Made by a program: the position numbers and the translations under genes. This document shows, in pieces, positions 17,473 through 25,528 of a stretch of DNA of 64,000 nt (its first letter is position 1; every line of letters starts with the position of its first letter). The notes below the pieces were generated by a model that was not told the DNA's origin, did no database searches, and worked only from the letters and a program-made list of their open reading frames with translations. Source of the stretch: Flavivirga eckloniae (GTDB lineage: Bacteria > Bacteroidota > Bacteroidia > Flavobacteriales > Flavobacteriaceae). Location of the stretch: the NCBI RefSeq assembly GCF_002886045.1, contig NZ_CP025791.1, positions 4,355,001-4,419,000 of the forward strand. Direction: 5' to 3'.

Positions 17473-18540
17473 ATGGCAAATCCAATATTAGGTACCTTAA
17501 TCCATGCAGTAGGGGGCGTAGCAGCTTCTACATGTTATGTTCCTTTTCAAAAAGTTAAAAAATGGTCATGGGACTCATATTGGCTGGTGCAAGCTTCTTT
17601 CGCTTGGTTTATTTTTCCTTTTTTAATTGGATTTTTAACCGTTCCTAATTTATTGGATGTATTTAGCGATGCTTCAACAGAGGTGTTGTTTAACGCAACT
17701 GTTTTAGGGGCTATTTACGGTTTTGGGGGAATGTGTTTTGGTTTTGCGATCAGACATATAGGATACTCTTTAACGTATACTATTTCGATAGGTATTTCGG
17801 CAATTTTAGGAACCATTGTTCCTTTAATTATGCATAATGAATTATTGCAGAAGTTCAATGCTCCTGGAGGATATACGATCTTTTTCGGAATGGGATTGGC
17901 ACTTGTAGGGATTATAATTTGCGGTGTTGCAGGCTATAGAAAGGAGAAGGATTTAAAAAATAATAATAACGGCGGAGAACCTTTAACATTTAATATGAAA
18001 AAAGGGTTAACGCTTACATTGATTGCGGGTGTTTTATCTGCTGTTTTTGGAATCTCGTTAGAGGTTGGTGCACCAGTAGCTGAAATTGCAGGAAATTATG
18101 GAGCAGGAAATTTTGAAGGGAATGCGAACCTAATCTTATCAACAGGAGGTGCTTTTATTACAAACTTTATTTGGTTTACAATTGTAGGGTATAAGAAAGG
18201 TACTCTTAAAGAAATTGTTAGTGTAAATGGCATAGGGAAAAAAGCGTTTTATCTTAACATGGGGATGTCCGTTTTAAGTGGCGCATTATGGTACGGACAG
18301 TTTTTCTTTTATGGTATAGGTCACGTACAGATGGGGGCTTATAAGTTTGCGAGTTGGGTATTACACATGTCTATGTTAATATTCTTTAGTTATGTAGTAG
18401 GTATAGTCATGAAAGAATGGAAACAAGTAACAAAAAGAACTTACTTCACGCTTGTTTTAGCTCTTATCGTATTGGTCGTTTCATTTATTATAATGGCATA
18501 CGGAAGTAAATTAGGAACAGATATCGCATCAGGTCACTAA
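17473..18540 (+). CDS. RhaT-type L-rhamnose/proton symporter family permease
   Basis: The 355-residue membrane protein has about ten hydrophobic segments and the RhaT-family pattern: an N-terminal GTLIHAVGGVAASTCYVPFQKVKKWSWD segment, GFGGMCFGFAIRHIGYSL and a long hydrophobic C-terminus. RhaT of enterics imports L-rhamnose with protons; relatives may carry other deoxy- or branched sugars. It is the first gene of the operon behind the IclR-controlled promoter, and 19 bp separate it from the first SBP-fold gene. The two fucosidases in the locus make L-fucose or a modified deoxy-sugar possible substrates. The family call is firm; the sugar is inferred. Confidence 0.88.
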   Translation: MANPILGTLIHAVGGVAASTCYVPFQKVKKWSWDSYWLVQASFAWFIFPFLIGFLTVPNLLDVFSDASTEVLFNATVLGAIYGFGGMCFGFAIRHIGYSLTYTISIGISAILGTIVPLIMHNELLQKFNAPGGYTIFFGMGLALVGIIICGVAGYRKEKDLKNNNNGGEPLTFNMKKGLTLTLIAGVLSAVFGISLEVGAPVAEIAGNYGAGNFEGNANLILSTGGAFITNFIWFTIVGYKKGTLKEIVSVNGIGKKAFYLNMGMSVLSGALWYGQFFFYGIGHVQMGAYKFASWVLHMSMLIFFSYVVGIVMKEWKQVTKRTYFTLVLALIVLVVSFIIMAYGSKLGTDIASGH

Positions 18541-18559
18541 ATAGAATCAAAATATAAAA

Positions 18560-19711
18560 ATGAGTTCAAAAAGAATACAATTAAAAGGAATTACATGGAA
18601 CCATAGTAGAGGATTTACATCTATGGTAGCCACAGCACAACGTTTTTCAGAGTTAAACCCTAATGTTGATATTACTTGGGAAAAAAGGTCGTTACAAGCT
18701 TTTGCAGACGAACCGATAAACGAATTGGCAAAACGATACGACTTGCTTATTATAGATCACCCATGGGCTGGATTTGCTGGTAAAAACCATGTGATTTTAC
18801 CTTTAGATAAGCATTTGCCTAAAGCATTTATGGACGATTTAGCCGAAAATACTGTTGGACGTTCTCATGAGAGTTATTCGTCAAATGGTCATCAGTGGGC
18901 ATTGGCGGTAGATGCAGCAACACCAGTGGCATCGAGCAGACCGGATATTTTTGAAGAAAAAGGTTTAAAGCTACCAGAAACATACGATGATTTATTGGCT
19001 TTAGCTAAAAAAGGATTGGTTATTATGCCTGGAATTCCACAGGATACATTAATGAACTTTTACATGATGTGCTGTAATTTAGGTGAAGAAGTTTGTGTTT
19101 CTAAAGAACATGTAGTTAGTCAAGAAGTTGGTGTTAAAGCACTGCAAATGTTACGAGCGTTGGCTGTAGAAATGGATCCTCAAATTTACGATTGGAATCC
19201 AATTCAAATATATGAAGCCATGACGCTTACCGATAAATATGCGTATTGTCCTTGGGCCTATGGTTATACAAATTATAGTAGAAATGGTTATGCACGTAAG
19301 CTGTTGCATTTTCATGATATGGTAGAGATTAATGGTGTAGGTGCCATTTCTACGTTAGGAGGAACAGGTTTAGCGGTTTCTGCAGAAACGAAAGAAATAG
19401 AAACGGTGATGAAATATGTAGAATATGTAGGGTCTGAAGCTTGTCAAAAAACAGTGTTTTTCGATAATGGCGGGCAACCGGGGCACAGAAAAGCTTGGAC
19501 AGACGATCATACGAATAGCCAAACAGCAAATTTCTTTAAGAATACATTACCTGGTTTAGACCGTGCATTTTTACGACCACGTTATAACGGACATATGTAT
19601 TTTCAAGATAGAGCAGGTGCACCGATTAGAAACTATTTAATGAATGGAGGTGATGAGAAAAGCCTACTTGCAGAAATGAATGAATTATATAAAAAATCAT
19701 TAGAGATTTAA
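18560..19711 (+). CDS. Leaderless extracellular-solute-binding-protein family 1-like protein
   Basis: The 383-residue protein has the class of ABC-transporter sugar-binding proteins: a first strand [38 protein letters not shown], the [15 protein letters not shown] hinge and the C-terminal [10 protein letters not shown] segment. There is no signal peptide or lipobox: the first beta strand starts about residue 8, so it should stay in the cytoplasm. No ABC permease or ATPase gene lies in the window. It ends 1 bp before a class III CoA-transferase start, so translation is probably coupled. It may be a ligand carrier, sensor or partner of the CoA-transferase. Function unknown. Confidence 0.82.
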   Translation: MSSKRIQLKGITWNHSRGFTSMVATAQRFSELNPNVDITWEKRSLQAFADEPINELAKRYDLLIIDHPWAGFAGKNHVILPLDKHLPKAFMDDLAENTVGRSHESYSSNGHQWALAVDAATPVASSRPDIFEEKGLKLPETYDDLLALAKKGLVIMPGIPQDTLMNFYMMCCNLGEEVCVSKEHVVSQEVGVKALQMLRALAVEMDPQIYDWNPIQIYEAMTLTDKYAYCPWAYGYTNYSRNGYARKLLHFHDMVEINGVGAISTLGGTGLAVSAETKEIETVMKYVEYVGSEACQKTVFFDNGGQPGHRKAWTDDHTNSQTANFFKNTLPGLDRAFLRPRYNGHMYFQDRAGAPIRNYLMNGGDEKSLLAEMNELYKKSLEI

Positions 19712-19712
19712 T

Positions 19713-20855
19713 ATGAAACCATTAGAAGGTATTTTGGTACTTGAATTTTGTCAGTTTATGGCTGGGCCATCTGCTGGACTGCGATTAGCAGATTTAGGAG
19801 CCAGAGTCATAAAAATTGAAAGACCCGTTCATGGAGAAGGCGGCAGACAAATAGCGATTAAAAATTTGTTTGTAGACGGTAGCAGCTTGGTTTTTCAAAC
19901 AGTTAACAGGAATAAAGAATCCTATGCAGCGAATTTAAAAGATGCAGACGATTTAAATCGTGTTAAAGAGCTAATAAAACAAGCTGATGTTATGACCCAT
20001 AATTTCCGTCCTGGTGTGATGGAAAAGATAGGACTAGACTATAAAACAGTTCAGGCGATTAATCCGCAATTGGTTTATGCAACAGTTACGGGCTATGGAA
20101 CCGAAGGCCCTTGGGCTAAAAAACCAGGTCAGGATTTATTAGTACAATGCATGTCTGGTCTGGTTAATTTAACCGGGAATAAAAAAGACGAACCAGTTCC
20201 TATGGGATTAGCCACAGCCGATCTTATTACAGGAACACATTTAGTACACGGTATTTTAGCAGCGATTATAAAAAGAGGAAAAACCAATAAAGGATCTTTA
20301 GTTGAGGTAAGTTTGTTAGAGTCTATGCTAGATTTTCAGTTTGAGGTTATTACCACATATTTAAATGATGGAAAACAAGCCCCAAAAAGAGCAAAACAAG
20401 GCTCGGCACATGCCTATTTAGGAGCGCCTTATGGTGTTTACAAAACTAAAGACGGCTACATTTCTCTGGCTATGGGATCGTTAATAAATCTGGCAAAAAT
20501 TTTGGAGTGTACTGCGCTGGAATCTTATACAGATTCGAATTCCTGGTTTGAAAAACGCGATGAGATTATGGACATTCTTAGGGATTTTCTCATTAAGAGA
20601 AATACTAATGAATGGCTAACAATTTTAGAAGCAGGAGGTATTTGGTGTTCTGATGTTTATGATTACAAAACATTGTTAAATCATGAGGCGTATAAGGTTT
20701 TAGGAATGGATCAAAAACTAAAACTGAATTCTGGAGAAGACGTACATACAACAAGATGCCCGATTAGATTGAATGATGAAAAATTATATGCTTCAAAAGC
20801 AGCACCAAGAGTTGGCGAGCATACAGATGCATTAATAAAAGAGTTTAACTTGTAG
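19713..20855 (+). CDS. Class III CoA-transferase (CaiB/BaiF family), copy 1
   Basis: The 380-residue protein covers a full CaiB/BaiF domain: [33 protein letters not shown] at the start, [32 protein letters not shown] and [12 protein letters not shown]. Asp170 fits the catalytic Asp of formyl-CoA transferase (Asp169). These enzymes move CoA between carboxylic acids, for example in oxalate, carnitine and mesaconate pathways. It is closely paralogous to the next gene (same MKPLE start, same motif spacing). A CoA-transferase within a glycan locus is unusual. The likely substrate is a sugar-derived acid; this is inference from neighbours. Confidence 0.93.
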   Translation: MKPLEGILVLEFCQFMAGPSAGLRLADLGARVIKIERPVHGEGGRQIAIKNLFVDGSSLVFQTVNRNKESYAANLKDADDLNRVKELIKQADVMTHNFRPGVMEKIGLDYKTVQAINPQLVYATVTGYGTEGPWAKKPGQDLLVQCMSGLVNLTGNKKDEPVPMGLATADLITGTHLVHGILAAIIKRGKTNKGSLVEVSLLESMLDFQFEVITTYLNDGKQAPKRAKQGSAHAYLGAPYGVYKTKDGYISLAMGSLINLAKILECTALESYTDSNSWFEKRDEIMDILRDFLIKRNTNEWLTILEAGGIWCSDVYDYKTLLNHEAYKVLGMDQKLKLNSGEDVHTTRCPIRLNDEKLYASKAAPRVGEHTDALIKEFNL

Positions 20856-20907
20856 AATTTTTTACGATGAAACAATTAATCGTTTACGGCTGTTACACAA
20901 AAATAAA

Positions 20908-22053
20908 ATGAAACCATTAGAAGATATATTAATTATAGATTTAAGCCAATTTTTATCGGCACCTTCAGCTACATTACGATTAGCAGACTTAGGGGCACGT
21001 GTTATAAAAGTTGAGCGACCAGAAACAGGAGATATTTGCAGACAGTTATATGTTTCAAACGTTATTTTAAATGGAGAATCCTCTGTTTTTAGAGCTATTA
21101 ATAGAAATAAGGAAAGTTTTCAAGCCGATTTAAAAAACGATGTTGATAAACAGCGTGTTTTAAAACTAATTGAAAAAGCCGATGTGTTGATTCATAATTT
21201 TAGACCAGGCGTTATAGAGCGCCTGGGCTTTGATTATGATACGATAACAAAAATAAACCCATCCATTGTTTATGGTAACATTTCCGGTTATGGAAACGAA
21301 GGCCCATGGAAATCGAAACCAGGACAGGATTTATTGGTACAATCGCTATCAGGATTAACCTGGTTGAGCGGTAATGCAGGCAATGGACCAGTTCCTATGG
21401 GGTTAGCTATTGTAGACATTCTTTCGGGATCTCATCTGGCTCAGGGGATTTTAGCCGCTCTGGTAAAAAGAGCAAAAACAGGAGAAGGGTCGAAAGTATC
21501 GGTAAGTATGTTGGAGTCTATTCTGGATTTTCAATTCGAAACCATTACAACCTATTATCACGACGGAGGTCAACCAACAAAGCGTACTGCAAGTAACAAT
21601 GCACATGCCTATCTGGGAGCACCATATGGCGTTTACGAAACCAGCAATGGCTATTTAGCCTTAGCTATGGGAGCAATTCCGGTTCTGGGAGACTTATTAG
21701 GATGCGAAACATTAAAAAACTACCCAGAAGTAGCAAGTTGGTTTACCCAACGAGATGAAATAAAAGAAATACTGGCAACACATCTAAAAACAGATACCAC
21801 CGAAAAATGGTTGTCGGTTTTAGAACCTGCAGATATCTGGTGTGCTAGTGTTATGGATTGGGATACCTTATTCGATCATGATGGATTTAAGGTGTTGGAT
21901 ATGATCCAAACGGTTACCATGGGAGATGGTTTTGAGTATGAAACCACCCGTTGCCCAATTAAAATTGATGGTGAATTATTAAAATCGACATTAGGGTCGC
22001 CTTCGTTAGGAGAGCATACAGACGCCATTGTAAAGGAATTAATCACAGATTAA
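20908..22053 (+). CDS. Class III CoA-transferase (CaiB/BaiF family), copy 2
   Basis: The 381-residue paralogue of the preceding gene has all landmarks at the same positions: [45 protein letters not shown] and catalytic Asp170 in [12 protein letters not shown]. Both copies keep the catalytic residue, so they may form a heteromer or act on two related acids. A 52-bp gap holding no gene separates the copies. The stop codon abuts the ATG of the second SBP-fold gene directly (22053/22054), indicating coupled translation. Probable origin: tandem duplication inside the operon. Confidence 0.93.
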   Translation: MKPLEDILIIDLSQFLSAPSATLRLADLGARVIKVERPETGDICRQLYVSNVILNGESSVFRAINRNKESFQADLKNDVDKQRVLKLIEKADVLIHNFRPGVIERLGFDYDTITKINPSIVYGNISGYGNEGPWKSKPGQDLLVQSLSGLTWLSGNAGNGPVPMGLAIVDILSGSHLAQGILAALVKRAKTGEGSKVSVSMLESILDFQFETITTYYHDGGQPTKRTASNNAHAYLGAPYGVYETSNGYLALAMGAIPVLGDLLGCETLKNYPEVASWFTQRDEIKEILATHLKTDTTEKWLSVLEPADIWCASVMDWDTLFDHDGFKVLDMIQTVTMGDGFEYETTRCPIKIDGELLKSTLGSPSLGEHTDAIVKELITD

Positions 22054-23289
22054 ATGGGACAAAATAAATTTAGAATAGCTGTTAGAAAATTTGATGCTTT
22101 TGAATCTGCAATAGATAAAATTTGGGCATCCTTTTGTAAAGAAACAGGTTGCGATCTTGAGTTAGAAGCTGTGCCTTTAGATTTACACCCATTATACGAT
22201 ACCATTTTAAAAGAAGATGGATTGGCTAACGGCACCTGGGATGTATCCTTAATAAATACAGATTGGATTACCGAAGCCTACGCTACCAATGCTGTTGAAG
22301 ATTTAACGCCCTATATTGCTAAAAATGCACCACTCGATTTTCCTAATGGGTGGTCACGGTCTTTATTGTATAAACAAGAATTTGAGAATAAAATAGTAGG
22401 ATTGCCGTTTCACGATGGTCCGGAATGTTTAATATATAGAAAAGATTTATTTCAATCTGCAGAAGAAGGAGCTGCCTTTCATAAAAAATATGGAAAGCCA
22501 TTAGTAGTACCCAAAACCTGGGATGATTTAATGGAAGTAGCAGAGTTTTTTAACAGGCCGGAAGACCATTTATATGGAACTACTTTTGCCGCTTATCCAG
22601 ATGGTCACAACACCGTGTTCGATTTCTGTTTACAATTATGGACACGAGGTGGTGAACTGTTTGATGATGATAAGAAAATCAAATTAAACTCAGAACAGGC
22701 AGCAGAAGGGATGACGTTTTATAGAAAAGCACTTCAAAATACCAAAGCCATCCATCCCGAATCGCGGGATTTCGATTCTGTAAAGTCAGGAATGGCCTTT
22801 GCCAATGGTAATTTGGCCATGATGGTAAACTGGTTCGGATTTGCATCCATGTGCGAGTTTTTAGAAGACTCGAAAGTTAAAGGAAAAGTAGATATCGCCA
22901 ACGTACCAGCCGGTCCTAATGGAGAAGGCACATCGTTAAATGCCTATTGGATGTATGTTATAGGAAGCGGTAGCAAAAATAAAGATCTGGCATACGAATT
23001 TATCAAATTCGCTGTAAATCAGGAGAATGATAAATTACTAACTTTAGAAGGTGCAATTGGTTGCCGTAAAACCACCTGGCACGACAAAGATGTTAATACC
23101 GAAGTGCCTTACTATTACAAATTAGAAGCGTTACATAAAAAAACACGATCACTTCCCCGAAAAAGTAATTGGTCTGAAATAGCCGATGTTATCGATCAGT
23201 TGGTGTTAGATGTTATAAACACCTCAAAAGAGATTACATCAATTTTGGATCATGCCCAAAACGAAGTAGATCGTATTGAAAATAATTAA
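22054..23289 (+). CDS. Leaderless extracellular-solute-binding-protein family 1-like protein, second type
   Basis: The 411-residue protein shows the sugar-binding SBP fold: IDKIWASFCKETGCDLE, GTWDVSLINTDWITEAYA, VEDLTPYIAKN, the hinge KTWDDLMEVAEFFN, and GNLAMMVNWFGFA followed by YWMYVIGSGSKNKDLAYEFIKF. It begins MGQNKFRIAVRKFDAF, with no signal peptide or lipobox. It is only distantly like the SBP-fold protein at 18560, so it is not a recent duplicate. The start codon follows the CoA-transferase stop without a gap, and the oxidoreductase gene begins 2 bp after its stop. A cytoplasmic binding role in the same pathway is likely; no transporter partner is seen. Confidence 0.84.
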   Translation: MGQNKFRIAVRKFDAFESAIDKIWASFCKETGCDLELEAVPLDLHPLYDTILKEDGLANGTWDVSLINTDWITEAYATNAVEDLTPYIAKNAPLDFPNGWSRSLLYKQEFENKIVGLPFHDGPECLIYRKDLFQSAEEGAAFHKKYGKPLVVPKTWDDLMEVAEFFNRPEDHLYGTTFAAYPDGHNTVFDFCLQLWTRGGELFDDDKKIKLNSEQAAEGMTFYRKALQNTKAIHPESRDFDSVKSGMAFANGNLAMMVNWFGFASMCEFLEDSKVKGKVDIANVPAGPNGEGTSLNAYWMYVIGSGSKNKDLAYEFIKFAVNQENDKLLTLEGAIGCRKTTWHDKDVNTEVPYYYKLEALHKKTRSLPRKSNWSEIADVIDQLVLDVINTSKEITSILDHAQNEVDRIENN

Positions 23290-23291
23290 TT

Positions 23292-24362
23292 ATGGAGATA
23301 GTTTACAAACCCGAATTACCAAAAGAAAAAAGACCAATATACATTATTGGAGCTGGGGGTATAGTTCGCGATGCACATTTACCTGCGTATAGAAATGCAG
23401 GATTTGTAGTTGAAGGAATTACTAACCGAACAAAACAAAGAGCAGAAGATCTAGCAGAAGCATTTAACATTCCTAATGTTTATGATAATGTTGAGGACAT
23501 GGTTGCAGCAGCACCAGAAAATGCTGTATTCGATTTAACACTCATGCCAAATCAATTTGTGGCTACTTTGGAATTATTACCAGACGACTCTGCTGTATTG
23601 ATTCAAAAACCAATGGGGGATTACTACGAGCAAACCCTTGAAATTTTAGAAGTTTGCCGTAGAAAAAAATTAAAAGCAGCCATTAACTGTCAGATGCGTT
23701 ATGCACCATACGTTATGGCGGCAAAGTATTTAATAGAACAAGGATTAATAGGCGAGTTGTACGATTTTGAAATTCGTTTAACAACCTATACCCCTTGGGA
23801 ATATTTCCCAAATGTGGTGAACCATCCGCGTTTAGAAATTCAACAGCACAGTATTCATTATATCGATTTAATTCGTTCGTTTTTAGGGAATCCAAAGAAG
23901 GTATATTCAAAAACGTTGAAGAATCCTGGAAAGCCAATGTCTTCGACACGTACCACAACAATTATGGATTATAACGATGCCATGCGAGCTATTATTAACA
24001 CCAATCACGATCATAACTTCGGCGAAAAAAACCAAGAAAGTTTCGTGAAGTGGGAAGGTACAAAAGGAGCTATTAAAGCAAGAATAGGGCTGTTGTTAGA
24101 TTACCCTAACGGTAAGCCGGATTTATTCCAATACTGTATCATTAAAGAAGGAGAAGAGCCGAAATGGGTTGAGGTGCCTTTAGAGGGATCCTGGTTCCCT
24201 GATGCTTTTGTGGGAACAATGGCATCTTTAATGCGATACGTTGAAGGGTCTACAGACGAACTTCCAACAAATGTTGAGGATGTAGTACACTCAATGGCAA
24301 TAGTTGAAGCTGCTTACGAATCTAATAATGATGGAGGTGTAACTCCAAACTACAATATTTAA
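23292..24362 (+). CDS. Gfo/Idh/MocA family NAD(P)-dependent oxidoreductase
   Basis: The 356-residue protein has an N-terminal Rossmann fold (IIGAGGIVRDAHLPAY, 18-33) and the C-terminal alpha/beta domain of the family, with QHSIHYIDLIRSFLG carrying the conserved His/Asp region. The usual EKP motif is QKP here (Q105-K106-P107), keeping the Lys. Members oxidise or reduce hydroxyls of sugars, inositols and sugar acids. Position in the operon suggests it oxidises the imported sugar or an intermediate. Spacing to both neighbours is short (2 and 28 bp). Substrate unknown. Confidence 0.92.
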   Translation: MEIVYKPELPKEKRPIYIIGAGGIVRDAHLPAYRNAGFVVEGITNRTKQRAEDLAEAFNIPNVYDNVEDMVAAAPENAVFDLTLMPNQFVATLELLPDDSAVLIQKPMGDYYEQTLEILEVCRRKKLKAAINCQMRYAPYVMAAKYLIEQGLIGELYDFEIRLTTYTPWEYFPNVVNHPRLEIQQHSIHYIDLIRSFLGNPKKVYSKTLKNPGKPMSSTRTTTIMDYNDAMRAIINTNHDHNFGEKNQESFVKWEGTKGAIKARIGLLLDYPNGKPDLFQYCIIKEGEEPKWVEVPLEGSWFPDAFVGTMASLMRYVEGSTDELPTNVEDVVHSMAIVEAAYESNNDGGVTPNYNI

Positions 24363-24390
24363 ACAAATATAAATTTTCATATTAACAAAA

Positions 24391-25407
24391 ATGAAAGCAA
24401 CAATTTATGAAGGTAATAAGACCTTCACGGTAATCGAAAAAGAAATCGAACAACCAGCAACAGGCGAAGTTAGAATAAAAGTAGCTTATGTAGGTGTTTG
24501 TGGAACAGATGTACATATATACCATGGTATGATGGATAAGCGCGTTAATATTCCTGAGACTATAGGTCATGAAATGTCGGGAGTTATTGATGCCGTTGGA
24601 GAAGGTGTGTCAGGCTATGCTGTTGGAGACAAGGTAGTCGTTCGTCCGTTAGATGATAGAAAAGTAAAACCATCAGATAAAGGGTTTAACCACATATGCG
24701 AAGAGTTAAAATTTATTGGAATCGATAGTCCGGGAGCCATGCAGGAATATTGGAATGTTCCAGCATTCACATTGCATAAATTAAAAGATAATACAGATTT
24801 AAAATTAGCAGCTCTAATTGAGCCTCTTTCTGTAGCAACACACGATGTTCGCTTAAGCGGATTGGTGCCAGGAGAAACAGCTGTTGTTTTAGGAGGCGGT
24901 CCTATAGGTTTATTAGTCGCTATGGTTGCTAAAGAAGCCGGGGCAAATGTTATCATTTCTGAAGTCAATGAAACACGTATTGCAAAAGCTAAAGAATTAG
25001 GGTTAACTGCTGTAAATCCTATGAATGTTGACTTGGTGGAATACGTAAGAGAACAAACAGAAGGCAGGTTGGCCGATGTCGTTTTTGAAGTAGCCGGAGT
25101 GCAACCAGCATTAGATGTAATGACGGAAGTAGCAGGTATTAGAGGAAGAATTGTAATGGTAGCCATTCATGGGCAAAAGAAAGAAGTAGATCTGTTTAAG
25201 TTCTTCTGGAAAGAATTAAAATTAATAGGTGCCCGTGTTTATGAAAAAGAAGATTACGAAAAATCCATTGCATTAATTACCGCTAATGAATTGCCTTTTG
25301 AAGAAATGATCACGGATGTACAACCATTAAGTAATATTCAACAAGTTTTTGAAAATATAGATAACAATCCCGATGGTATGAAAGTATTGATGGATTGTCA
25401 GTTGTAG
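24391..25407 (+). CDS. Zinc-type medium-chain alcohol/polyol dehydrogenase lacking the structural zinc lobe
   Basis: The 338-residue MDR protein has catalytic zinc ligands C37 (GVCGTDVH), H60-E61 (GHEMSG) and a later Glu in IEPLSVATHDV. An NAD-binding GGGPIGLLVAMVAKEAGA motif follows at about 170. It resembles L-threonine/sorbitol-type dehydrogenases. In the place of the four-Cys structural zinc loop there is RPLDDRKVKPSDKGFNHICEE with one Cys (C103), so the structural zinc is predicted to be absent. It probably oxidises a sugar or sugar acid hydroxyl to a ketone beside the Gfo/Idh/MocA enzyme. It ends the first run of pathway genes, before a hairpin element. Confidence 0.9.
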   Translation: MKATIYEGNKTFTVIEKEIEQPATGEVRIKVAYVGVCGTDVHIYHGMMDKRVNIPETIGHEMSGVIDAVGEGVSGYAVGDKVVVRPLDDRKVKPSDKGFNHICEELKFIGIDSPGAMQEYWNVPAFTLHKLKDNTDLKLAALIEPLSVATHDVRLSGLVPGETAVVLGGGPIGLLVAMVAKEAGANVIISEVNETRIAKAKELGLTAVNPMNVDLVEYVREQTEGRLADVVFEVAGVQPALDVMTEVAGIRGRIVMVAIHGQKKEVDLFKFFWKELKLIGARVYEKEDYEKSIALITANELPFEEMITDVQPLSNIQQVFENIDNNPDGMKVLMDCQL

Positions 25408-25410
25408 TAT

Positions 25411-25523
25411 AAGGCTATCTAAAAAGTGTCATTCAGAACGTAGTGAAGAATCTCTTAAAAGGTAAATATCTGTTTATTCGATTACGCTCAAAAAGACAAT
25501 TTGAGAATTTTTTAGATAACCTT
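25411..25523. repeat. Intergenic hairpin repeat inside the operon
   Basis: Arms AAGGCTATCTAAAAA (25411-25425) and TTTTTTAGATAACCTT (25508-25523) pair with one mismatch and enclose a GTCATTCAGAACG segment and a GATTACGCTC segment. The same GTCATTC core occurs in the hairpins at 15622 and 32281. It fills the only large gap between the dehydrogenase and the glucuronidase-like gene. It could weaken downstream transcription or be a dispersed repeat of the genome. Confidence 0.65.
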
Positions 25524-25528
25524 TTCAG

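Noticed and set aside
18560-23289. Reading the SBP-fold genes as parts of an ABC transporter
   Set aside because: No permease or ATPase gene is in the window and neither protein has a signal peptide.
24615-25166. 183-codon minus-strand frame over the alcohol dehydrogenase
   Set aside because: Ser/Thr-rich shadow of a certain MDR gene on the other strand.
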